Below, in pieces: positions 1 to 7,014 of a DNA stretch of 13,374 bases. The DNA is from JBJXFE01 sp046153875. GTDB taxonomy: Bacteria; Planctomycetota; Phycisphaerae; Phycisphaerales; UBA1924. The stretch spans positions 1-13,374 of the forward strand of contig JBJXFE010000045.1 of NCBI GenBank assembly GCA_046153875.1, written 5' to 3'. Both the position numbers and the translations under genes were made by a program. The number at the start of each line of letters is the position of its first letter. Positions within the stretch are counted from its first letter, which is position 1. Below the pieces are notes generated by a model. It searched no databases. It saw only the letters and a list, made by a program, of their open reading frames with translations, and had not been told where the DNA came from.

Positions 1-107
1 GAGCGACCACGCCGCGCCGTTCCACGTCAGCACGTGGTTGCCTTGAGGCAGGTTGAGGAGCGGCCCGCCCACGTAGAGCGCCGGCCCGGCGCCGTCGTCG
101 AGCACGG
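1..107. repeat. Direct terminal repeat, copy 1
   Basis: These 107 bases are identical, base for base, to the last 107 bases of the window. The repeat lies inside gene G. An exact end-to-end repeat of this length is what an assembler leaves when it closes a circular path or runs round a tandem array. The non-redundant unit would then be 13267 bp. Confidence 0.97.
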
Positions 108-912
108 CCAGGGCGCGGAAGCCCGCGGCGCCGGGCGGCGCGCCGGGCGGGAGCACCCCCACCGCCGACCACGCCGAACCGTTCCACCGGGCCACGCTCT
201 GCACCGGGACCCCGCCGACCTGCGAGAACATGCCGACGATGTACACCGCCGGCCCGGCCCCGGCGTCGAACCCCGCGATATCGAGCACGGTGATCACCTG
301 CGGCCCCAGCCCCAGATTGGACCACGACGCGCCGTTCCATCGCGCGATCCCGCCGACGGGGATGCCGCCCGCGCTGGTGAAGAACGACCCGCCGACAAAC
401 AGCGCGAGCCCGCCTCCGTCGTCCGCAGCGGCCATCGCCATGATGCTCGCGGCCCCGGTCACGCCGAGCGTCGAGGTGAACGCGGCCCCGCCGCCCACCT
501 CGTGCCAGGCGCTGCCGTCCCATCGCGCCACGCTGCGCATGGGCACGCCCCCGATGTCGCTGAACTGCCCGCCCGCGTAGAGGGCCTCGCCGGCGCCGTC
601 ATCGAACGCCGCCAGCCGGTTGACCTGCCGGTTCATGTCGGCGCCCAGCGGCGTCCACGCAGCCCCGCTCCAGCGCACCACCCGGGACCCGAAGCCACCC
701 ATCGTGTTGAGGGTGAAGTGGTTGGCGTGCAGCACCTTCCCGCCCGGCGCCGCGCCGTTCTCATCCAGGACAGCCACGGCGGTCGCGTGCGCCGGCAGGC
801 CGCGCCCGAACGGCCCCCACTCACAGGTCTGGCCCTCCGCCCCGCCCGTGAACGCCGCGAACGCCGCGAACGCCGCGAACGCCGTCACCCCGCCGCGCCG
901 AATGGTCTTCAT
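1..912 (-). CDS. Gene G, 5' part: secreted seven-repeat beta-propeller protein with C-terminal dockerin (continues at 13374)
   Basis: An ATG at 912 follows GGAGG with a 7-base gap. The frame runs open for 304 codons to base 1 and continues in the same frame into 13374-12812 if the ends are joined, giving 455 aa. Residues 1-27 are a signal peptide: MKTIRR, then an Ala/Phe-rich core, with probable cleavage AEG|Q. The mature part has repeats of the type ALxVxDDGxGxALYVGGxFxxxGGxxxxxxARWNGxxWxxVG. Five of the seven RW/TW-type repeats fall in this part (the fifth in the terminal repeat), with the rest beyond the junction. This matches a seven-bladed propeller, with the N-terminal CEWGPFGRGL segment perhaps completing the last blade. 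The molecular function is unknown; secretion and surface attachment are inferred from the signal peptide and dockerin. The gene is preceded by a terminator (1057-1087), so it probably starts a transcription unit. Confidence 0.85.
   Translation of the reverse strand, partial: MKTIRRGGVTAFAAFAAFAAFTGGAEGQTCEWGPFGRGLPAHATAVAVLDENGAAPGGKVLHANHFTLNTMGGFGSRVVRWSGAAWTPLGADMNRQVNRLAAFDDGAGEALYAGGQFSDIGGVPMRSVARWDGSAWHEVGGGAAFTSTLGVTGAASIMAMAAADDGGGLALFVGGSFFTSAGGIPVGGIARWNGASWSNLGLGPQVITVLDIAGFDAGAGPAVYIVGMFSQVGGVPVQSVARWNGSAWSAVGVLPPGAPPGAAGFRALAVLDDGAGPALYVGGPLLNLPQGNHVLTWNGAAWSL
849..884 (-). repeat. 9-bp tandem repeat in the signal peptide of gene G
   Basis: Three perfect copies of aacgccgcg (plus strand) at 849-875 are followed by a partial copy. 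They encode the repeated Ala-Phe-Ala core of the signal peptide. Gain or loss of a unit would change the hydrophobic core by three residues without a frameshift. Confidence 0.85.
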
Positions 913-974
913 GGGCGAACCTCCGCGTCGGGCCCTCGGTGCCGGGCGACCCCGGGCGAACCTCGGGCGAACCC
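913..974 (-). repeat. Decamer repeats in the leader of gene G
   Basis: The 10-mer gggcgaacct (plus strand) or a close variant occurs at 913-922, 944-953, 954-963 and 965-974. On the coding strand it reads AGGTTCGCCC. The copy nearest the start contains part of the ribosome-binding site GGAGG, so the leader holds several similar but unused Shine-Dalgarno-like elements. Its function is unknown. Confidence 0.7.
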
Positions 975-1056
975 GGCCGGCGCCAAGCCCCGGCCCCGAA
1001 CAGCATGATCGGCGTGCGGGTGCGCCTCAATCCCGCTGAACGGATGGGCGTGCCAA

Positions 1057-1087
1057 TGAAAAGCCCGGGGACCGATGTCCCCGGGCT
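1057..1087 (-). terminator. Intrinsic terminator after gene A
   Basis: An 11-bp perfect stem (arms 1062-1072 and 1077-1087, agcccggggac / gtccccgggct) closes a 4-base loop. On the minus strand it is followed by TTTTCATT. The stop codon of A is 56 bases upstream. The T run is on the minus-strand side only, so it serves A and the genes read in the same direction. Confidence 0.9.
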
Positions 1088-1142
1088 CGATGGTTGCGTC
1101 ACTTCACCGGTTCAGGTCGGCTCCGAGCGCCGACCCGCCCGC

Positions 1143-1310
1143 TTACGGGCACCCCAGGACGTACTTGCCCTGGAAGCAGCCGAAGTCGGCCACCGTCAGC
1201 GTGCCGCTGGCGTTGCAGTCGGCGTACAGGTCACCCAGGACATACTTGCCCTGGAAGCACCCGAAGTCGGCAACGGTGAGCGAGCCGCTCAGGTTGCAGT
1301 CCGGGTAGCA
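1143..1310 (-). repeat. Dockerin-tail repeat, copy in gene A
   Basis: This is the 3' end of gene A, encoding 55 residues with two copies of the unit DCNxSGxLTVADFGCFQGKY. Nearly the same DNA recurs at the 3' ends of genes C, E and G, making eight unit copies in the window. The D-x-N-x-S-G-x5-D spacing fits the calcium loop of type I dockerins. Confidence 0.85.
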
Positions 1311-4295
1311 GGACGGCTCCGGAGTCGCGGGTGTCGCGCTCCAGTTGTCGAACGCCACCGGCCCGAAGGCGCCGATGCCGTAGCGGTTGCCAAGACTGGC
1401 CTTGATGGACGACAAGCCGGTGCGGCTGAACGACTCGTCCGCGATTCCGTCGAAGTTGTTGTCGATGTCGAGCGTGACGGTGTCGCCGTCGGGCCCGATG
1501 GTGACGCGGATGCGCGCGGACGTGACCGGAGTCGCCAGGTCGTTGAAGATGGTCGCGGGAGTCATGCCCGGCCAGCCTCCGACGCCGGTCTCCCCGTGAT
1601 AGAAGAACACGCGGTCGAAGTCGGAGGCGCCGCCGTTGTTCTGGATCTTGATGAACAGGTTATCCGTCCCGCCGTACCCCGAGATCAGCGCGACATACGC
1701 GACCCCGCCGCCCGCATCCAAGTGGGCGTCCACCCACATTCGGTTGTCGGATGTAGCCGCCTTCCACCCGGTGTTCACCATGTTGCCGTGTGCCCCGCCG
1801 CCGGTGTAGTCGCCTTGATTGCCCAGGATGCTGAAGTTGGTCAGCGGTCCGGTCGGGCCCGCGGCCCAGGTGCCGCCGATGGCCCCGTTGGGCCTGGTGA
1901 AGGTGTCGGCCGCGTTGTCGAGCAGGGCGTAGTTGTCGTAGATCGGATTCGCGTAGGCGCCGATGCCGAAGCCGGTGCCGAAGCCGGCGGAGATCCCGTT
2001 CAGCCCGCCGCGGGCGTAGGACTGATCGGGCACACCGTCGAAGTCGGTGTCGATGTCGAACGTGGCGAGGTCGCCGTCGGCGCTGACGGTCAGGCGGCAG
2101 CGGGCGGCCGGGAACTCGGAGGTGACGGCGAAGAACCCGGCCCCGCCGGTGACCCCCGGCCAGGCGCCGTTCGTGGTGCCCTGGTAGAAGCCCAGGTGGC
2201 TGAAGCTGCCCGTGGCCGTCTGGGCCTGGGCCTTGACGTAGAAGTAGTTCGCCCCGCCCAGGCCGGCGGCGAGCGAAGCGTACTGGAGGCCCGTGCCGTT
2301 GGTGGCGATGTCGAACCACTGGGTCCTGGTGCGGTACGAGCCGGCGGAACCGGCGGCGTTATAGCGCATCAGGTCGGTCAGAACGGCCGCGGTGTGCGTC
2401 CCGGCGTTTCCGCTGATCGAGAAGTTGGCGAACGTCCCGGTCGACGCGGCCCACGGGGCGCCCATGGCGCCGTCGGCGCGGTTGAAGTTGTCGGTCCGTC
2501 CGTTGTGGGTCGCGTTCCAGTTGTCGAAGTTCGTGCTGCCGAAGGCGCCGAGCCCGAACCTGGTGCCGAAGCCCGCCGCGATGGCGGCGACGCCGCTACT
2601 GGAGTAGGTGAACTCGGGCAGGCCGTCGAAGTCGGTATCGACGTCGAGCGATGCCGTGTCGCCGTCCGGGCTGATCGACAGCCGGAGGCGCCCCTGGCTG
2701 AACTCGTTGGCCCCGAGCGCGGTGAACGGCAGGGTGCCGAACGCGCTGTTGGTGCTGTTGTAGAACGCGACGTGGCTGAAGTTGCCGTTGCCGGTCTGAC
2801 CCTGAACCTTGGCGTAGATGAACTGGGACCCGCCCAGGCCGGTGGCCACGGCGACGTACTGGAGGGCGGTGCCGTTCATGAAGGCGTTGACCCAGACGAC
2901 GCCGCTGCGGTAGTCGCCCGCGAACGCGTCGTTCTGGATGAACTCGTTGCCCCCGACCGCGTGAGCCCCTTCATTGCCGGAGATGGTGAAGTTGGCCAGG
3001 ACGGCCGCGCCCACGGCGGACCAGTCGCTGCCGATCGGGCCGTCGGCGCGGTTGAAGTGGTCCGCGACGCCGCCCTCTGCCAGGGGGCCGCCCTTGGGCG
3101 TGGCGGGCTGCACCATCGGGGCGCAGGGACCGTTCGGGTTGGACAGGAAGCCCTGGAGGGTGGCGAACTGGATCGCCGTGCCGTTGTTGAAGGTGCCGGC
3201 GGTGGCGGTGCATCCCGCGTGGGTGTGGATGCCGATCGACAGGCCGTTGGTCTCCGTCACCACGGGCGAGCCGGAGTTGCCGCCGGTCGTGTCCACGGTG
3301 TAACGGATGTTGGTGCCGACCGGCGCGACGTTCGGGCCGGTGTGGGTCTTCTGGACGAGGCTCTGGTTGAGCGGAAGGCCGCCGCCCGGCGGGTCATTCG
3401 GATTCGTCGTGCCGTAACCCGTGACGCGGATGGTCGCGCCACCGGCCCCGGGGGCCGCGGCCGCCAGGGTATATGCGGCGCCGCCCATGTGGACCCGGGC
3501 GTGCTGGCCGGCCGAGAGGCCGGTGAAGAACTGGGCCGCGTCGCTGCCGATCGCGCCGCCGTTGGTGCTCTGGGGCGAGCCCGCGACGACGGGGAACTGG
3601 TCCTGCGGAGGCGGCGCCACGGCGATTCCGCCGGCGGTCGAGAGCGGGACGTTGAACTGGACGATGTCGCCGGCGCCGCCGCCGTTCGTGATGCAGTGGC
3701 CGGCGGTGAGGAAGCGGTTGGCGCAGTTGCCGTTGTCGATCAGCCACGCGGTGCAGCCGATGGGCCAGAGCCGCCCCTGGCGCGGGTCGGACGAGAGCGT
3801 GCGGTTGTCCAGGGTCCCGCAGATCGTGTCGGGGCCTCCCTGCGGAACCGGCTCGCTCGCCATCACCGTCGTCATGCTCAGGCGGTTGGCGCCCGTGCCC
3901 GGGTACGCGTAGATCTCCAGCAACAGGCTGTCGCCGTTGAACACGGCCGACGAATAGCTCCAGTCGGCCAGGTGGCGCGCGTCCAGCTTCTGGACCCCGC
4001 CGTCGAGCGCCGAGAAGATCCGGATGTACGAGCCCGTGCCCTGCTCCGGGTTGCCCGACAGGACGACCTGGTCGAACTTCAGCCGCAGCCACGCGGAGTC
4101 ATGCACATTGACCCACGTGGTGTACACCGGGACGGCCACGCCGGGGTTGCCCCGCCCGGCGGGAGCGCTCACCACGCCCGAATCGAGCGGCATCACGACG
4201 TTGCGGATCGGAATCGGCGCGGACTGCCCGAAGGCCGACCCCGCGCACGAGGCGGCAAAGGCCGCCATGGCGATCACCAAACGACGACGCATCAT
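1143..4295 (-). CDS. Gene A: secreted V8-like (S1-type) serine protease with three jelly-roll-like repeats and dockerin tail
   Basis: 1050 aa. The ATG at 4295 follows AGGAGG with a 9-base gap; a second ATG comes directly after. Residues 1-23 are a signal peptide (MMRRR, hydrophobic core, AFG|Q). The protease domain is about residues 155-390. His200 lies in TAGHC, and the nucleophile Ser341 lies in TTGGNSGSP, the form seen in V8/glutamyl endopeptidases. Asp252 in IGSDAAQF is the likely third triad member. Three homologous segments of about 190 aa follow (around 410-600, 601-795, 796-990), each starting with FNRADG or TRPNG and containing DGDxAxxDxDTDFDG. They resemble concanavalin/LamG-like jelly rolls, perhaps for binding carbohydrate. 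Residues 996-1050 are the dockerin-like tail with six cysteines. I infer an exported protease attached through the tail. Substrate specificity cannot be read here. A terminator follows. Confidence 0.9.
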   Translation of the reverse strand: MMRRRLVIAMAAFAASCAGSAFGQSAPIPIRNVVMPLDSGVVSAPAGRGNPGVAVPVYTTWVNVHDSAWLRLKFDQVVLSGNPEQGTGSYIRIFSALDGGVQKLDARHLADWSYSSAVFNGDSLLLEIYAYPGTGANRLSMTTVMASEPVPQGGPDTICGTLDNRTLSSDPRQGRLWPIGCTAWLIDNGNCANRFLTAGHCITNGGGAGDIVQFNVPLSTAGGIAVAPPPQDQFPVVAGSPQSTNGGAIGSDAAQFFTGLSAGQHARVHMGGAAYTLAAAAPGAGGATIRVTGYGTTNPNDPPGGGLPLNQSLVQKTHTGPNVAPVGTNIRYTVDTTGGNSGSPVVTETNGLSIGIHTHAGCTATAGTFNNGTAIQFATLQGFLSNPNGPCAPMVQPATPKGGPLAEGGVADHFNRADGPIGSDWSAVGAAVLANFTISGNEGAHAVGGNEFIQNDAFAGDYRSGVVWVNAFMNGTALQYVAVATGLGGSQFIYAKVQGQTGNGNFSHVAFYNSTNSAFGTLPFTALGANEFSQGRLRLSISPDGDTASLDVDTDFDGLPEFTYSSSGVAAIAAGFGTRFGLGAFGSTNFDNWNATHNGRTDNFNRADGAMGAPWAASTGTFANFSISGNAGTHTAAVLTDLMRYNAAGSAGSYRTRTQWFDIATNGTGLQYASLAAGLGGANYFYVKAQAQTATGSFSHLGFYQGTTNGAWPGVTGGAGFFAVTSEFPAARCRLTVSADGDLATFDIDTDFDGVPDQSYARGGLNGISAGFGTGFGIGAYANPIYDNYALLDNAADTFTRPNGAIGGTWAAGPTGPLTNFSILGNQGDYTGGGAHGNMVNTGWKAATSDNRMWVDAHLDAGGGVAYVALISGYGGTDNLFIKIQNNGGASDFDRVFFYHGETGVGGWPGMTPATIFNDLATPVTSARIRVTIGPDGDTVTLDIDNNFDGIADESFSRTGLSSIKASLGNRYGIGAFGPVAFDNWSATPATPEPSCYPDCNLSGSLTVADFGCFQGKYVLGDLYADCNASGTLTVADFGCFQGKYVLGCP

Positions 4296-4722
4296 GTTCA
4301 GATCCCTCCTTCTTGAACTTGAAAAACGAACCTCGTCCCGGCTCGACCCGCTTCACGGCAGCGAGCCGGCAGATACCCACAACCATGCCGGCCGACGCGC
4401 ACCCTGCGCACCGGCCTCAGCGTTGAACACACGTAGGCCTCGTCTTGACGACCTACCCCCGGACCCCTCGACGCGATCATGACGATAGCAGAACCGGCCC
4501 CAACCACAAGCGCCGTGACGTCGATGCAGGGTTAGTTTTTTGTGAACCTTTTCCCGTGTCGCGCGGCATGCCGACAGGCTCCCGATCGCCCACCGCGCCG
4601 CAGCCGCCGCAGATTGGAAGTTGTTTGGGCTGCGGCGTCCCCGATGCGATCGGAGGGTCGGAAGGTCGGTTGAAGGCCGGTACCGCCGAACCGCGGGGCC
4701 ACGGCCCGTTTGCCGGTCCGCC
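4296..4722 (-). promoter_or_regulatory. 427-base gene-free region upstream of gene A
   Basis: No supported gene is present. The region between B and A contains a strong ribosome-binding site (AGGAGG, 4305-4310), a short A/T-rich patch (around 4530-4545) that stands out in this GC-rich sequence, and one promoter-like pair (4482-4509). Open frames here have no start signals and look like chance frames in GC-rich DNA. Its length and position suggest that A has its own promoter. Confidence 0.5.
4482..4509 (-). promoter_or_regulatory. Candidate sigma-70-type promoter for gene A
   Basis: On the minus strand, TTGTGG (4504-4509) and TATCGT (4482-4487) are separated by 16 bases. TGC directly precedes the -10 box, giving an extended -10 form. 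It would start a transcript about 180 bases before the ATG of A. The match is partial and unaided by a second copy, so it is a candidate only. Confidence 0.3.
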
Positions 4723-5346
4723 TCAACCGGTGCGCATGACCTGGATGACCCACGGGGGCGTCCGCGCGACAAAGGCGTCGAGCATCGCGCGGCGGCTGTG
4801 GTAGTAGAGTGCCATCAGGCCCGTGGTCACGCCCCCCGCGACCGCAACGACCAGATAGAACGCCACCGTGAGGCGCTGCGCGAGGGCGCCGAAGTCGCCG
4901 AGCATCGCGTCCACCTGCGGATCGCCGGTCGGCGCCGTCACGGCCGAGAGTCCGCCGGACGTGAGCACGCCACGCAGCTGCCATGCGGCGTAGACGACGA
5001 TGATCCCGCCGAGCGCGAGCTGGTTCACCGCCAGCGCGCTCGGCGCGCCGGTATGGAGCAGCGCGAGCCGCCCGGCCAGCCAACCCTCGCGGACCGCCAC
5101 GGCCATGAGCGCGACCGCGAGCACGAGCGACGTCACGTCTCCGAAGAGAACGCCCAGCAGCGTGATCGCGCCCAGGATGCCCGTGCTCCAGGCGCTGAAG
5201 CGGGCGACCGCCGCGGTCCGACGGAGCTTGCGCGAAGCGTGCCGGGCCGCGGCGAGCTGCTCGAGGTGCCCCGCGGACAGCGGCCCGACGGAGGCCGCGG
5301 CGCTTGGCGGCGAAAGTCCTGCATCATGCCTGGCGGCGGGCTCCAC
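4723..5346 (-). CDS. Gene B: unrecognised membrane protein with four predicted helices
   Basis: Up to 207 aa, and the only gene here without a secretion signal or repeat architecture. Hydrophobic stretches at about residues 50-68, 70-86, 108-125 and 161-181 suggest four membrane helices. The first about 45 residues are polar and Ala/Arg-rich, and the C-terminus (from YYHSRRAMLDAF) is a basic tail ending in PPWVIQVMRTG. The start is uncertain: the GTG at 5346 has no clear ribosome-binding site, and a later start is possible. It lies 112 bases after gene C in the same direction, so it may be the last gene of the D-C operon. I do not recognise the family. That the hydrophobic segments remain in one frame supports a real gene. 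Confidence 0.7.
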   Translation of the reverse strand: MEPAARHDAGLSPPSAAASVGPLSAGHLEQLAAARHASRKLRRTAAVARFSAWSTGILGAITLLGVLFGDVTSLVLAVALMAVAVREGWLAGRLALLHTGAPSALAVNQLALGGIIVVYAAWQLRGVLTSGGLSAVTAPTGDPQVDAMLGDFGALAQRLTVAFYLVVAVAGGVTTGLMALYYHSRRAMLDAFVARTPPWVIQVMRTG

Positions 5347-5458
5347 ACGACGAATATCGACCGTTCACGCCGTGAGAATCGCGGCAGAACGCGGCCAACA
5401 GCGCGGCGCGGTGAGCTTGGCCGTTCCGCCGCCCGTCTCTCTGTCCCGCCGTCCCTTC
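5347..5458 (-). other. Short spacer between genes C and B
   Basis: 112 bases. Just after the stop of C, the coding strand reads TAGGAAGGGACGG. Genes E and G share the first 11 bases of this, so the duplicated tail extends past the stop codon. No terminator with a T run is visible. Confidence 0.5.
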
Positions 5459-5647
5459 CTACGGGCACCCCAGCACGTACTTCCCCTGGAAGCACCCGAA
5501 GTCGGCGACGGTCAGCCCGCCGCTGGCGTTGCAGTCGGCGTAAGGATCGTTCAGGACGTACTTGCCCTGGAAGCACCCGAAGTCGGCGACGCTGAGGATG
5601 TGCGCGCCCGTGATCGGATGGAAGTCCCGGTTGCAGTTGGCGAAGCA
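5459..5647 (-). repeat. Dockerin-tail repeat, copy in gene C
   Basis: This encodes 62 residues. The second unit is the standard DCNASGGLTVADFGCFQGKY. The first is altered: NCNRDFHPITGAHILSVADF, seven residues longer in the loop and with N in place of the first D. This altered loop is shared with gene E but not with A or G. Confidence 0.85.
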
Positions 5648-6988
5648 CTCCGGCGGCAGGGGGCAGCCCCAGCGGGCGACGTGGCTGGTGGGGACCCCTC
5701 CCGCCGACGTGAAGTACCCGCCGACGTACAGACCGCCCGGGTTCGGCCCCTCGCCGTCCTCGTCAAACACGGCCATGGCATGCACCGTTGTTCCGATGCC
5801 GAACCCCGCGACCCCTGTTCCCACGGCGTGCCACTGCGATCCATCCCAGCGCGCGATCTTGCCGGCCGGCCCTCCGCCCGGGAGGGTGTCAATGAAGCCT
5901 CCGACGAACAGCGACGGCTTGTCCGGACCAGACCCGTCCTGGTCAAACACGGCCATCGCGCTCACCGGTCCGCCCGCCAGCCCGGGCGGCCAGACCGCCG
6001 ACCAGGTCACTCCGTCCCAGCGCATCAGGCCGCCGACGTTGGAATAACCGGATGCGGACACCGGTCCTCCCACAAAGAGGGCGGCACGTCCCGGTCCCGG
6101 CCCGTCCTCGTCAAAGACGCACAGGGACTGGACCGGTGATCCGTTCACGCCGTTCTGGAGCGGCTCCCATGACGCGCCGTCCCAGCGCCCGACCCTATTG
6201 ACGAAGGCCCCGCCCGCCGAGGCGAAGTTGCCCCCGACATACAGCGCCTCACGCCGCGGACCGGGGCCGTCGTCGTCGAAAATTTCCATTGCACCCACAT
6301 CGGCGAACTGCCCCGTGAACGGCGTCAACCCACCGCCGACCGCACTCCATTCGGATCCGTCCCAACGGGCCAAGCCTTCCGCAGGCACGCCGTCTCCTGC
6401 GTGGGTGAATCGGCCGCCAACAAAGAGGAACGCGGGCATCGGTCCCGGTCCATCGTCGTCGTACGCCCGCACGACTCCGGCGACTGCAATGAGGCTGGGA
6501 ACGGGCATCAGGACCCCGCCGCCGGCGTCATGCCAGTGCTGGGGGAACCAACGCGCCAGATTGCGAGCACGACCATCCCCGGTCCGTGAGAAATGCCCAC
6601 CGGCGTAGAGACCGGCGGGCACAGCGGCACCGATCCCGACACCGCCGGACCGCAGTATGAACTCTTCGTTGATCGCGGGCCAGCCACCCACGGCTGACGC
6701 CCGCCATCCGTCCCACCGCGCGATGCGGTTGGCGGCGACCCCGCCGACACTGGTGAATCCGCCCGGGATGAACAGCGCGGTGCGGCCGATGCCGCTGATC
6801 CCCTCGTCGAACGTGCCGAGCCGCCTGCAATCCCAGTTGGTGCCCCCGTTGAGCCCCGACCAGATCGGGCTGCACTGCGCCGGCGCTGAAGCAGGGCTGC
6901 ACCACACGCCCGACGCGACCACCAAAGCCGCGCCGGGGGCGATCAGCCCCCGGCGCGGGTGAACGACCTTGAGTGTCTTCGGCGTCAC
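5459..6988 (-). CDS. Gene C: secreted seven-repeat beta-propeller protein with dockerin tail
   Basis: 509 aa from a GTG at 6988, chosen because GGAGG (6997-7001) sits 8 bases upstream and the signal peptide starts there. The frame itself stays open far upstream by chance. Residues 1-37 are a signal peptide (TPKTLK, hydrophobic core, APA|Q). Seven repeats of the type VxAMxVFDEDGxGPxxxALFVGGxFxxAGGxxxxxIARWDGxxWxxVGxG follow. The last stops at ARWGCP, and its missing strand may come from the N-terminal CSPIWSGLNGG, as in circularly closed propellers. The Asp-rich DDDGPGP turns could bind calcium. Residues 448-509 are the dockerin tail with an enlarged first loop. The gene starts 26 bases after D and is probably co-transcribed with it. 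It is the counterpart of E in the F-E pair. Molecular function is unknown. Confidence 0.88.
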   Translation of the reverse strand: MTPKTLKVVHPRRGLIAPGAALVVASGVWCSPASAPAQCSPIWSGLNGGTNWDCRRLGTFDEGISGIGRTALFIPGGFTSVGGVAANRIARWDGWRASAVGGWPAINEEFILRSGGVGIGAAVPAGLYAGGHFSRTGDGRARNLARWFPQHWHDAGGGVLMPVPSLIAVAGVVRAYDDDGPGPMPAFLFVGGRFTHAGDGVPAEGLARWDGSEWSAVGGGLTPFTGQFADVGAMEIFDDDGPGPRREALYVGGNFASAGGAFVNRVGRWDGASWEPLQNGVNGSPVQSLCVFDEDGPGPGRAALFVGGPVSASGYSNVGGLMRWDGVTWSAVWPPGLAGGPVSAMAVFDQDGSGPDKPSLFVGGFIDTLPGGGPAGKIARWDGSQWHAVGTGVAGFGIGTTVHAMAVFDEDGEGPNPGGLYVGGYFTSAGGVPTSHVARWGCPLPPECFANCNRDFHPITGAHILSVADFGCFQGKYVLNDPYADCNASGGLTVADFGCFQGKYVLGCP

Positions 6989-7014
6989 GACGTACCCCTC
7001 CGCGGCGCACACCG

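Noticed and set aside
34..1008. A long plus-strand open frame opposite gene G
   Set aside because: Its composition is Arg/Pro/His-rich low complexity, typical of a shadow frame. Gene G on the minus strand has clear repeats and a start signal.
1143..1310. CRISPR-like array from the repeated dockerin units
   Set aside because: The repeats are in-frame protein-coding units in pairs at gene ends, with no series of unique spacers.
939..4316. A 1125-codon open frame on the plus strand opposite gene A
   Set aside because: It has no ribosome-binding site, no recognisable fold and the Arg/Gly/Val/Ala-rich composition of an antisense frame in GC-rich DNA. Gene A in the other direction has a signal peptide, catalytic motifs and a terminator.
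4532..5083. A second minus-strand frame overlapping gene B
   Set aside because: It is Arg/Ala-rich with no hydrophobic segments or start signal. Gene B in the other frame has clear membrane helices.
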